A DNA stretch of 64,000 bases. Source: Diplonema papillatum (Eukaryota > Euglenozoa > Diplonemea > Diplonemida > Diplonemidae). The position numbers and the translations under genes were made by a program. This document shows, in pieces, positions 55,416 through 64,000 of this stretch (within the stretch, counting starts at the first letter, position 1; each line of letters begins with the position of its first letter). The stretch is from NCBI GenBank assembly GCA_030068145.1, contig JAPJBO010000260.1, forward strand, positions 62,001 to 126,000, in the 5' to 3' direction. The notes under the pieces are model-generated. The model worked only from the letters and a program-made list of their open reading frames with translations, made no database searches and was not told the origin of the DNA.

Positions 55416-55705
55416 CTGTTAACAACCTGTTAACAACCCAAACCTAGAATAAAAGTGCATGCACAACGAAAGTTAGAAAAAAAACCCTGTATGAAAACTG
55501 GAAAAAAAGTCGCGGTTTCAAAAAGCCAGAGTTACATACACCCCTGCACTTTCCTGTTGAAAAGTTTTTTTTCCCAAAAGTATTTTTTTCCCGGAGGTTT
55601 GGAAAATTTTGCGCGCGCGCGAACATGGGCACAAAAAAAAAAACTTTCTACCCTTAGCAAATTTTTTGCAAATTCTTACCAGGAATTGTAATGCAAAATA
55701 GGGAC

Positions 55706-55879
55706 TAGTCCCCTAAGGGCACATTTCACATTGGGACTAGTCCCCTAAGGCACTTTTCCCTTTTTTTTTTTTTTCCCCCGGCCAAGTCCGGTTTGCAGAT
55801 TTAGACCGTCGGTCTAAATCTGCAACGGAAACTAATCCCCTGGTGCGTGCGTACAGATTTTTGGGGGGCCGGAGTCCAG

Positions 55880-55911
<32 letters not shown>

Positions 55912-56089
55912 TCAGAGCACCCTTACGGCTGAAGCTCCTGCCGGCTGCTCGTGGTGCCACGCGCTGTTCGAAATTGTGGCCTCGATAGGTTCAGGCTTCC
56001 TGCTTCGTGCCCCGGGCGATGCTGGTTGCAGCATTCAGGTGTGTATGCGTGTTTAAGTTCAGGGCTTTCAGTGGGTAACGGTTGAATCG
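55706..56089. other. Intergenic, A run of about 30
   Basis: An A homopolymer runs from about 55879 to 55908. TTTAGACCGTCGGTCTAAA at 55800-55818 is a perfect palindrome. No gene. Confidence 0.55.
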
Positions 56090-56716
56090 TAAGTATAGCC
56101 CACTCGTCACTTTCACCGGTCGGCTTTGAGTTTCCAACACACTGCTTTTAGGACCTGACTCCTCTCCGAAGCGTGGGTGGGGCGGGACCCTTCGAGGGAC
56201 GGATAGAGCGCGGGTGGTTGCCAGCTTCTCCATCCGGCACTTGGCTCAAGACTTCTGTTTTCATCTTGCCGTGGTAGCTGCACGGGGGTTTCGGCCCTGT
56301 GCAACAGCTGAGTCTTTACACAGGCGGCACATCTCACCCGTGGCAAGCTCTCTCTGTGCAATGAGCTTGGCCTGACTAGCTGTTCCAAATTCCTGGTGCA
56401 AGCACCCGTCCTGGTCTGCAGCCACCTGGGTCACAGCTTTGAGTCCTGTTCCGAAACTCGCTCGCACGGGAAAGTGGCGCGAATCACTTGTCGCCAAGCA
56501 TTCTGCAATGCTGACGACTGCTACGCCTGTGTGTAAAAGTTCGTGGCTTGAAGTGGGTAGCTGAACGAAGTATAGCCCACTCTTCACTTTCACCGGTCGG
56601 ATTTCCGACACGCTGCAGTTGGCTTCTGAGACTCCTCTCCGACGGGTGGATAGGGTGGGTTCCTTCGGAGAGCGTGGGAGGTTACCAGCTTCTACATCGG
56701 CTCGAGACTTGAAGTT
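56090..56716. repeat. Direct repeat of about 155 bp, 475 bp apart
   Basis: 56092-56255 and 56568-56713 share AAGTATAGCCCACTC, TCACTTTCACCGGTCGG, GACTCCTCTCCGA, and TTxCCAGCTTCT, with indels. The sequence between has no supported gene. Confidence 0.7.
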
Positions 56717-57712
56717 CGTTCACCTTGCGAATGAGAATTAGTTGTGACTACGGCCTACGCGCGGTATGGCCCTGGCACAGGATTTCGACAGCATTGAGAG
56801 CAGCTCGCGGGGACCCCCAGTTCGTCGCCAACACAATAGGAGCCGAAGAGAACGTCACGAAGGAGAAAGCTCGGCGAGCGGGCGGCACACAACATATAAG
56901 GTCTAACGGGAGAGGGGTGGGGGAAATGGCTATGTTTGCGTTCCCCTTTTCCGATCTGGACAGGATAGAACTCCACTTGACGCGCCTTGGCGCTCAAGCA
57001 AGTATGTGTGTGCCGACAAACCAGTCGCGCATAAGAGAATATGTTCGAGGTAGCGGTCATCCTCACCAACTTGGTGGAAACTGGGGTGAATCGGCAGACG
57101 GTTCGTTTATTTGTCTCCGTTGCTTGCCGTTTGCACCCCGGTTCTCAGGGTACCTGAGGTAGCCGCGCGCACGATCGCACAGTCGCTCGGTGCTGGCGGT
57201 GTGTGTCTAAGGATTGACGGAAGACGCTACCCTTAGAACGAGAATCGAGGAACATGGATGCAGGGAGAGCATTCGCAAGCCCAGAACTGACGGAACAACA
57301 CCTTCCGACTTTCACACAGCGCTTCTACTGACCGAGAGCCGCCGATGTCAATCGCAGCAAACGGTGATGTGAAATGTTTGCCGTGCCTGACCAATCTCGG
57401 GACATCGTGGTCACAGTGGGTGATCACACCGAGTCAGACTACTGTCAGCAGTTAATCAGGCAAAGCCAGACCAATTCAAACTTCGTGGTACCAAGAATGT
57501 GCCAGGAGGAGAACAGCACGAGATGTACATACGTGTAGAAAAAGGTGCTTTAAAAGAATGGCCACGTTGAGAACAATAATCACAGAAAAAGGAAACATGA
57601 AAGAAAACGATATTGACGTAGTAGTTTACAATCAGATCCTCAGCTGTTGAGAAAGTGTTAGTTGGTTGAGCCTTTTTTTTTAGAGCTAAACCCCATCTCC
57701 AGGAGTCGTTTT
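56717..57712. other. Intergenic, no supported gene
   Basis: The plus frame 56725-57162 (145 codons) is open but has no recognisable domain and no clear codon bias. Confidence 0.35.
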
Positions 57713-57926
57713 GACTAGCATACATGTAACCCCCGACAACTTTGTCGGGGGAAATCGGGGAAAATCGGGGGTCCAATGGCTCAGCAGAAATCGGTGGGAA
57801 ATCGGGGGAAACTCGGTAAGGAAATCGGGGGAAATGGGTGGAAAATCGGGGGAAAATCGGGGGTATTTACAGGACTGGACTCTACCTGTCTGCAAGGCCA
57901 AGAGATGGGGAAACAAGTGCATACAT

Positions 57927-60076
57927 CATAGATGGCCGGTTGATAACGTTATATAACGTTATATAACGTTATAACGGTGATAACGGTGATAACGTTATAT
58001 AACGTTATATAACGTTATATAACGGTCGAAAACGCAAAATAACGGAAAAAATAACGCAAATAACGGTTTTTAGAATTTTTCCGATTTTGGCCATGTTTCC
58101 AGATTTTTGTCATTTTTTCCTCATTTTGGTCCATTTCGGCCATTTTTTCCGATTTTGGCCATTTTTGCCAGATTTTGGTCAATCTTAGCCAATTTTTCCA
58201 GACTTTTGCCGATTTTTTCAGGTTTTGGCCATTTTGCCGATTTTTTCCAGATTTCGGCAATCTTTGCCGATTTTTCCAGATTTCGGCCATTTTTGCCGAT
58301 TTTTCAAGATTTTGGACAATTTTGAGATTTTGGCCACTCTGGCCGATTTATCCAGATCAGTCAATTTCGGCCATTTTTTCCGATTTTTCCAGATTTCCCG
58401 ATTTTCCAGATTTTGGTCAATTTCGGCCATTTTTGCCAATTTTTCCAGACTTTTGCCGATTTTTGGATCCCGGTCACAAAAACTGTTCGGAAACAAACCC
58501 TGGTCCGAAAAGAATTCGTAGTAACCGGTCCTCAGGGGTCCGTATAGCCCCTCCCCAGAGCTTTTTCTCTTTTACTTATTTTCTTGCGGACTTCCACCCA
58601 AGCGCGACAAACGCGATCCTTCCGGATTCACATGACTCTTTCACTGTGCGATGTTGTTCTTGGGATGTGGATGTCTGCAGTTTTGGGTTTCCGGCGCGTG
58701 TCCCTCAGTCGGTGGCCCGTAACGGTCGTTTGCAGTGTCCTTCGTGAGGCAGCAGATGTCACCAGCATGATCCGGCCACTGGAGTCCAACTTGTCCAAGC
58801 TTGTCCACTCGGCAGACCGTTGCGTACTATGCCAGTCAGACAAGGTCCCAGTACCAAATATGGGTGCATGATGAGCACGAGACATGCAAAGTCGAGCAGT
58901 CACAGCTGGCGCTTCCCGTAGAACCCAGCCAGCCCGGGGTCGGTTTTCTTGATCCGGTCGATGAATCGTTGTTCCGGGCTCTTACTTGGTGGTTTCGTGA
59001 CAGGGAGAACGCTGGGGCCAGTCAATGCCAGGTCGCGGGACAAGGCCTCGACGCGCAGCGTTTCCGCCACCTTCTTCCTTCCGCGTCGCGCCTTTGCAAC
59101 CGAGGCGCTGCTGCTGCTGCTGTTGCTATCCGTACTTTCGGCGCGAGGCCGTTTGCGCTGTGTACCTGGGGTCTTCGGCTGAGCTTTCGGCTGAGCTTTA
59201 GGTTGAACCTTCGGCTTCGGCTGGACCTTCGGGGAGCTTTTCGCAGGCATAGTCGATATTCCCTTTGGAAAGACTAGTGTGGCTGAAATCGAAGCGGGTG
59301 GGGCGGTACACGTGTTTTTGTGTTTCCGACGATCCCGAATGGGCGTACAGATTGGTGTCTTTCGACCTTTTTTTTTTTTCCGCGCACGGACTGCCTGTTC
59401 GAGCTTGTGCGGGTTTAAGAAACTCAGACAAGAATAGCTCTGGTGAGGGGCAGGGCATAAATGACCAAAACCCTGGAAAAATCGGCAAAAACGGCCAAAA
59501 TGGGCAAAGTCTGGAAAACATGGCAAAACTGGCCAAAAATGACCAAAACCTGGAAAAATCGGCAAAAATAGCCAAATTTTTGAAAAACATGGCAAAAATG
59601 GCCAATCCTGGCCAAATCGGTAAAAACGGCCAAAATGGGCCAAAATCTGGAAAACACGGCAAAACTGGTCAACATTGACCAAAATCTGGAAAAATTGGCA
59701 AAAATAACCAAAATTGGCCAAAATCTGGAAAATGTGGCAAAAATGGCCAAAAATGACCAAAATCTGGAGGACAGTGTGACCTCCCATGGATTGGTAAAAA
59801 ACCGTTATATAACGTTATATAACGTTATATAACGTTATTATAACGTTATATAACGTTATTATAACGTTATATAACGTTATTATACCGTTATTATAACGTT
59901 ATATAACGTTATATAACGTTATAACGGTCAAATAACGTTATTTTTCGACCAAAAATGGCAAATAACGGTTTTATAACGGTCAATAACGGTTTTTCTGGAT
60001 TTAGGGGGGGGGTAACAAATAACTCCGGGAATAACGTTATATAACGTTATATAACGTTATATAACGGCCATCTATG
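57927..60076. mobile_element. 2.15-kb foldback element with 6-bp target duplication and one ORF
   Basis: Ends CATAGATGGCCG and CGGCCATCTATG are perfect inverted repeats; ATACAT at 57921-57926 and 60077-60082 is the target duplication. Just inside both ends lie tandem TTATATAACG palindromes (57945-58025; 59800-60065). Further in are tandem TTTTGGCCATTTTTGCCGAT and TTTTCCAGA-type units (58080-58460), returning in inverted orientation at 59460-59765. The centre encodes a 116-residue ORF on the minus strand. The same TTTTGGCCA units build the foldback element at 52983-53727. Confidence 0.88.
58900..59250 (-). CDS. Small basic protein carried by the foldback element
   Basis: The ATG at 59250 starts a 116-residue frame; the frame is open upstream, but that part is encoded by tandem repeat DNA. 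The N-terminus is five Pro-Lys-x-Gln type repeats (KVQPKPKVQPKAQPK), then QRKRPRAESTDSNSSSSSAS with an NLS-like core, a second basic patch KARRGRKK, and a compact C-terminus ending in SPEQRFIDRIKKTDPG and FYGKRQL. No enzyme motif. Charge and layout suggest a nuclear DNA- or chromatin-binding protein. It could be element-encoded and bind the repeated arms, or a captured host gene. No family recognised. Confidence 0.5.
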   Translation of the reverse strand: MPAKSSPKVQPKPKVQPKAQPKAQPKTPGTQRKRPRAESTDSNSSSSSASVAKARRGRKKVAETLRVEALSRDLALTGPSVLPVTKPPSKSPEQRFIDRIKKTDPGLAGFYGKRQL

Positions 60077-60153
60077 ATACATTGCATTAAATAACTATTT
60101 CGACGTGTTTCGAAACTGGGATACTCTTAGAATAATTTTTATCCGGCTATTTC

Positions 60154-60807
60154 TCACGGGCCATGACACCTACTCACCAAGTCCGACTCCTCTGAAGATG
60201 TCTCGTGGCACTCAACCATCTTCGCGAATCCCACCTGCGACATCGCATCAGTGCCGCGCATTGCGATGATCTCCGGCTTCAACCGGCGGCGTCTTTTATT
60301 CTCTCCGAGTATGTTCAGTGTACTGAAGGCCGATCCCACGTGTGTGTCGGTCGGTGAAAGCTTGAGACACATTTTAGCGAAGTACTGCAGTGCCGGATGC
60401 TCCCCCGTGTAGGATGCCCAATAGTCGTGGGCTGTACCGCGGGTGCTTGTCAGCGTAGCACTGCCGGCCCACTGCACAAACTGCCCGGACACCTCTTCTT
60501 GACCGACCGGCGAAGCTCGCGGCAAACAGAGCACACATTGCCTCGATAGAGGCACCGTCTGGTTCGCTCAAGGAGGACCATTGTTGAAGGAATCGAAGAC
60601 TGATGAAAGATGCCGTAATGCGGGTGCTCTGTATAGGCCTTCTTCAGGGTTCTGGGTATGCATGGCTGGCCAGTGCGCCAAAGTCGAACTTCGATCGGAC
60701 AGCTGTGCACTAGCTGTAGAAGATACCAACATCTTCATCGTAGCCGCCGCCTGTTTAGCCCGTCCCGGACTTCCTTGTTCTTCAGAAAAAAACCGTTGGC
60801 TGAACAA
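60154..60807 (-). pseudogene. hAT-family transposase C-terminal relic
   Basis: The minus frame 60154-60555 contains DYWASYTGEHPALQYFAKMC, then LKLSPTDTHVGSAFSTLNIL, then NKRRRRLKPEIIAMR. This fits the hAT C-terminal dimerisation region: W..Y...HPxLxxhAxxxLxhxP, an invariant-type FS motif (here AFSTLN), and RxRLxPE. Upstream codons continue in other frames (SEPDGASIEAMCALFAASFA; LSSVFDSFNNG), so at least one frameshift separates them. The catalytic DDE residues and the BED finger are not found. It is a dead fragment. Confidence 0.6.
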
Positions 60808-61140
60808 ACCTCCGCATGCTGCTTCACCACCTCGGAAGGCAGCAGGACGGCCCCGCAGAAAATAAGAGAGCTAAAAAGAAGACTGGTGTCTATCGAAGAC
60901 ACGACATGAAGACGCGATGAAGAGCCGGAAGCAGCGCAGCGTCGAACCGAAAGCCCGCGCAACTAAAAGCAGTCCGAATGCCAACCCCGGCAGTTGTCAA
61001 GAAAGCGCGGGCGTTGAGCGAAATACTCGCAAAGCAGCCGCAAAAGCTGACCGGGTCGCACAAGACGTGCCTCGGCTAACATTTCTTTTTTCCGTTCGTT
61101 CTCCATTTCTCAGAAATTCTATTTTCTTTCTCAGCCTTTC
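60808..61140. other. Intergenic inside the larger inverted-repeat element
   Basis: A plus frame (60917-61201) is Lys/Arg-rich at first (MKSRKQRSVEPKARATKSSP), but no domain is visible. Confidence 0.35.
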
Positions 61141-61318
61141 AATTGGTAGTCATGCCAATGGGCCGAAAAAAAACTTTTTCCCAGCCAGTGCACTACAGTG
61201 AAACCCCCCCGATTTCCCCCGGTTTTAAAAATCGGGGGGGGTTTAGCCCCGATTCCCCCCGATTTCCCGATTTTCCCCGATTCTCCCCGACAAATTTGTC
61301 GGGGGTTACATGTATCTC

Positions 61319-63096
61319 GACTAGAATGCAAAGAATCTGTCATTTACCTGGCATCGCTGACTTGTGACTGTGTAGATACCGGGGGTTCCCTTTTCAGCTC
61401 GTTTCGAGCGAAGGTGCGCACGTCATCTGCCCAATCGACCTTATCGTAGGCAGTAGAGTTGTCGTGGGGAAATCGAGTGGAAGGTAGGCCGCAAGGAACC
61501 CACAGAAAACTGTGGCGTTGCCAGGTGGATTTTAGCTCGCTTTTTGCATCCTGCTCCGTTCTTGATTGTTGCCGCATAAAAAGAGATGCAACCCTTTTCT
61601 TATTAATTCGCTTGAAACTCCGGAATTTGGAAGCCTGCGGGTGACTTTCGTAAAATATGGGAAGACATCCTTTGTTGTTGTTTTTGACAGCGTCCGGTAG
61701 GACCGCAAGCCAACGTGGGAAAAGCACTTTTCTGTCATACTTTCTAAGGCCACGGTGCAGTACCTAGGCTCTAGGCAGGGACTCCTGTTACACCTCGGAA
61801 GAAATGTATTTCTGCAGACGCTGAATCGGCAAAGGAGCCGGTTTTGTGTGCCAAACGATCGTGGGCACAACCCAACCCAGCATCCTGCTCGAGTTTGGAG
61901 GGACGTGGGTCCTTGCAACCAGCTTCGGGGAACTTGGAACTCTGACGGTAGAAGCAGCAACCTGCGCACGACCGGCATCGCGTGTTGCGCGCGCTGCCTG
62001 AACACGAGTAGCCGTTGCGTGTGCACCTCCATCGTGGCCATCTGGGCAGCGTTTGCTGCCCTGGCGCGCCTTGCGACATAGGAGTGTCCATCCTCTAGAA
62101 GCAACCAGCGAACGCCGAGTCTAGACCTACCTTGAGCTCAGCGCGGCGTATCGGTCAACGCGGTTGCGTGCGACGAGGAGTGATCGCCAGACCGTGTCTT
62201 GAGCTTATCTTCTAACACGTGCTCAAGGTCAACCTGCGAGGACGAGAAACAGTTGACCTCGAGCCTCTCCCAGCATTCCATCTGACGCAAGTTCAGCAGT
62301 CCACCGGCCAAGATCACGTAGAAGAAGACGAGGAATCTGACGACGACGAGTCCGAGCCTACCCTCAAGTGCTGAACCTCCGCTGTCGGCGACTGCACCTC
62401 CGAGAGGTCGTGATGCTCCTGAAACTCCAGCGAGGTTGCTACGGCTGTGCGGTGTCGGTTACAATCAGTCCTTCAGAAGGCCTACAGTATCAAACTTTAT
62501 ACAGTTTTAGACATACATGGATCCCTGCCGTGCAGAGCTACTTGACTAGGTCTTGCTGATAGCCAACAAGCATCGAGATTTACAGACTTAGACAGACTTT
62601 GTTTGGATGTTAGACAGACCCTGCCTTGTCTGCACAGCAGAATGATAGATGTATCGCTCGAAGGCCTGCTAGCAACAGTCTCTTTCTGAAGACTAAGTTT
62701 GTCATTATTTTACTTGCGTTATTTCTTGTTCGTTGTCTACAGCAAATGAGGTGTCATTCAGATGTAGATAAAGCGGCGTCGGCGGCGGTCTCTTGGCTGC
62801 CCGTCCGATTGTCGGCGTCCTCTTTGTTGTGGCGGGCTCGTTCTGTGCGCTTGCCCTGATCGTTGTCCGCCATCCCAGGCGGGAGACTCTTCCTGGCTTT
62901 GTGCCATTCGGGGGTCGTCGGTGCGCTCGGCTTGCCGGGTGCCAACCTTGGCGGTAGCCGCGGCGACAGCACGCCGGCCTCCTTACGGCAGCGTCGGGAG
63001 CAAAAGACACTCCAAGCAGGTTCCGATTCCATGCGCGGAAGGCATGATGTACACTGCGGCAGCATGCAGCATTCTGAAGCAAACGGGTGATGGTCG
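61319..63096. other. Intergenic with two dispersed repeats
   Basis: 61324-61342 (AGAATGCAAAGAATCTGT) is a piece of the inverted repeat at 25.8 and 31.2 kb. 61608-61680 matches 44155-44225. 62588-62640 (TTTGGATGTTAGACAGACCC) weakly recalls family B. No supported gene. Confidence 0.45.
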
Positions 63097-63197
63097 ATCA
63101 CCTCGGGGGTGCTTAACAATGCTGCTATTGTCATCATCGTCACCATCATCTCGGGTTTGCTGACGATGGCAGCACTGTTAAGCAACTCCGAGGTGAT
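63097..63197. repeat. Imperfect hairpin of about 100 bp
   Basis: Arms ATCACCTCGG...TGCTTAACAATGCTGC and GCAGCACTGTTAAGCA...CCGAGGTGAT pair with few mismatches. The loop is GTCATCATCGTCACC-type triplet sequence that is itself partly repeated just 3'. Confidence 0.7.
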
Positions 63198-63586
63198 GGT
63201 GCCGATGATGACGATGGTGATGACAAGGGGGTGGTTGACTTCGGATGAGTGCTGTCGAGCCGCAGCTGGCGAGATCGAGCGTCGCTCACGCCCGCTGCCG
63301 CGTCGCTGCTTTCTTGCCCCCGTCTGGCAGGCCGTCTGCAGCCAGCTTTCTCCTTCAGAAGACACCTAGCCTGCCCCTGCCAACCCAGAATACAGACACC
63401 AAAACGTTGCCCAACCCAATCCGAGGTAGTGTAAATCAACCCAACCTCCCACCTGATTTCCAAAAATCTTTCGAGACTGGAGGTCCTATGAACACGCAAT
63501 GTGAATAGCCTCTATTCGAGCCAACCCGGCTTTTAATGTTGCGAAAGTGTGTAGAGAATAGTGCGGAGCAAGCTTTTTTTACCCTA

Positions 63587-63656
63587 TGCGGGTGGCAGAG
63601 TGAGCGGGTGACGGCCTTCAGGCCGGTCGGCCCGGGTTCGAACCCCGCTCATTACA
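63587..63656 (+). tRNA. tRNA-like pol III promoter unit (tRNA pseudogene or SINE head)
   Basis: TGGCAGAGTGAGCGG (63593-63607) fits box A and GGTTCGAACCC (63635-63645) fits box B, 42 bp apart, as in a tRNA without intron. The T arm forms four pairs around TTCGAAC. The anticodon region CGGCCTTCAGGCCG has a stem but the wrong loop size, and the acceptor 5' side does not pair with TCATTAC. It is therefore not a functional tRNA; a tRNA-derived SINE head is plausible. Confidence 0.5.
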
Positions 63657-64000
63657 CTTTTCCGGTCGAAGATTGTTTTCGAGGTTTTGTTGCGTTTCCG
63701 GGTCCGGTGTGCCCGAAAATTGCGTTTTTGCGGAGTTTCTCAGTATCTCGCGGTATTTGGGTCACCACGGGAAACGGAGTCGGGGGGGGGGCAAGGATGG
63801 CAATAATAAAATACACTTGTATTTTATTCGTTGTATTTTATTGTATTTTATTGTATTTTATTCTGGAGAATTTGTATTTAATACAAGTCTGTATTTGGAA
63901 TCCCATTTGCCTGTAGTTGACATGTCTCTATTTTGCCTGTATCCACCTCGTCCAGACGAAAATATCGGGAAATTTCAGAGAAATTCAGGGAGTTTCGGGG
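63657..64000. other. Intergenic, AT-rich repeat TGTATTTTAT
   Basis: 63810-63900 contains several TGTATTTTAT units in tandem. There is no gene in the rest of the window. Confidence 0.6.

Larger units (their letters stand above)
53732..55705. mobile_element. Composite inverted-repeat element carrying a nested element and a coding relic
   Basis: Left flank GGGGACTAGTCCCCTAAGGG (from 53724) and right flank GGGACTAGTCCCCTAAGGG (55700-55718) meet related inverted ends. GGGTAGAAAG, a T run, GTGCCCATGTT and a GCGCGCGCGCAAAA block are shared, in inverted order, by 53777-53845 and 55600-55660. The inside carries the nested element 53999-54731 and the coding relic 55108-55415. Further GGGACTAGTCCC copies at 55726-55740 suggest repeated insertion or duplication at this terminus. 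Confidence 0.6.
57719..61318. mobile_element. Larger inverted-repeat element, possibly hAT-related, with nested insertion
   Basis: The left end CATACATGTAACCCCCGACA and the right end reading TGTCGGGGGTTACATGTAT form inverted termini followed by CGGGG-rich subterminal repeats. GACTAG occurs at 57713-57718 and 61319-61324 and may be a 6-bp target duplication; the outermost bases differ (C versus CTC on the right), so the boundary is uncertain. It holds a hAT transposase relic (60154-60807) and is split by the element at 57927-60076. hAT elements normally make 8-bp duplications, so the relic may be unrelated cargo. Confidence 0.55.

Noticed and set aside
58105..59787. Phe-rich membrane-protein-like frames near the 58-60 kb element
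   Set aside because: Encoded entirely by TTTTGGCCA-type tandem units; the hydrophobicity is a by-product.
63593..63645. Selenocysteine tRNA (loop reading CTTCAGG with TCA)
   Set aside because: The long variable arm and extended acceptor stem are absent, and the loop register is not supported.

Overview
The window is nuclear DNA of a eukaryotic protist: no bacterial operons, low gene density, and a large excess of mobile and repetitive DNA. Two clues point to Euglenozoa, most likely a diplonemid such as Paradiplonema. First, a short fragment of the 18S rRNA 5' end (31889-31976) reads TTGTTTCAAGGATTAAGCC, where most eukaryotes read TTGTCTCAAAGATTAAGCC; the TTTCAAGG form is typical of euglenozoans. 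Second, the 5' terminus of an intact non-LTR retrotransposon reads GTACTTTATTG, which matches, from memory, the 3' end of the diplonemid spliced leader. The lineage call is inference.

Layout. 1-3.6 kb holds no convincing gene. 3.6-4.3 kb is a GC-rich coding-like fragment. 4.6-8.3 kb is a 21-bp minisatellite of about 170 copies. 8.5-12.2 kb (minus) is a large surface-protein gene: signal peptide, Cys-rich ectodomain, mucin-like Thr/Pro stalk, about seven membrane spans. 12.62-19.05 kb (minus) is a full-length APE-type LINE with ORF1, endonuclease and reverse transcriptase frames and a 12-bp target duplication. 20.5-21.4 kb (minus) is a trypsin-like serine protease gene. 22-35 kb is gene-poor: dispersed repeats, a 16-bp motif array, a 42-bp satellite, decayed coding relics and the rDNA fragment. 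36.0-43.1 kb is one unbroken 15-bp tandem array of about 476 copies. 43-64 kb is built largely from inverted-repeat and foldback elements, some nested, plus a hAT transposase relic, two possible small genes and a tRNA-like promoter unit.

Likely functional host genes are the surface protein and the protease; the two small ORFs (51.6 and 58.9 kb) are possible. The LINE could supply retrotransposition activity in trans to the several A-tailed repeat families. Two unrelated inverted-repeat elements share CAT termini and 6-bp target duplications, suggesting a common cut-and-paste transposase that is not encoded intact here.
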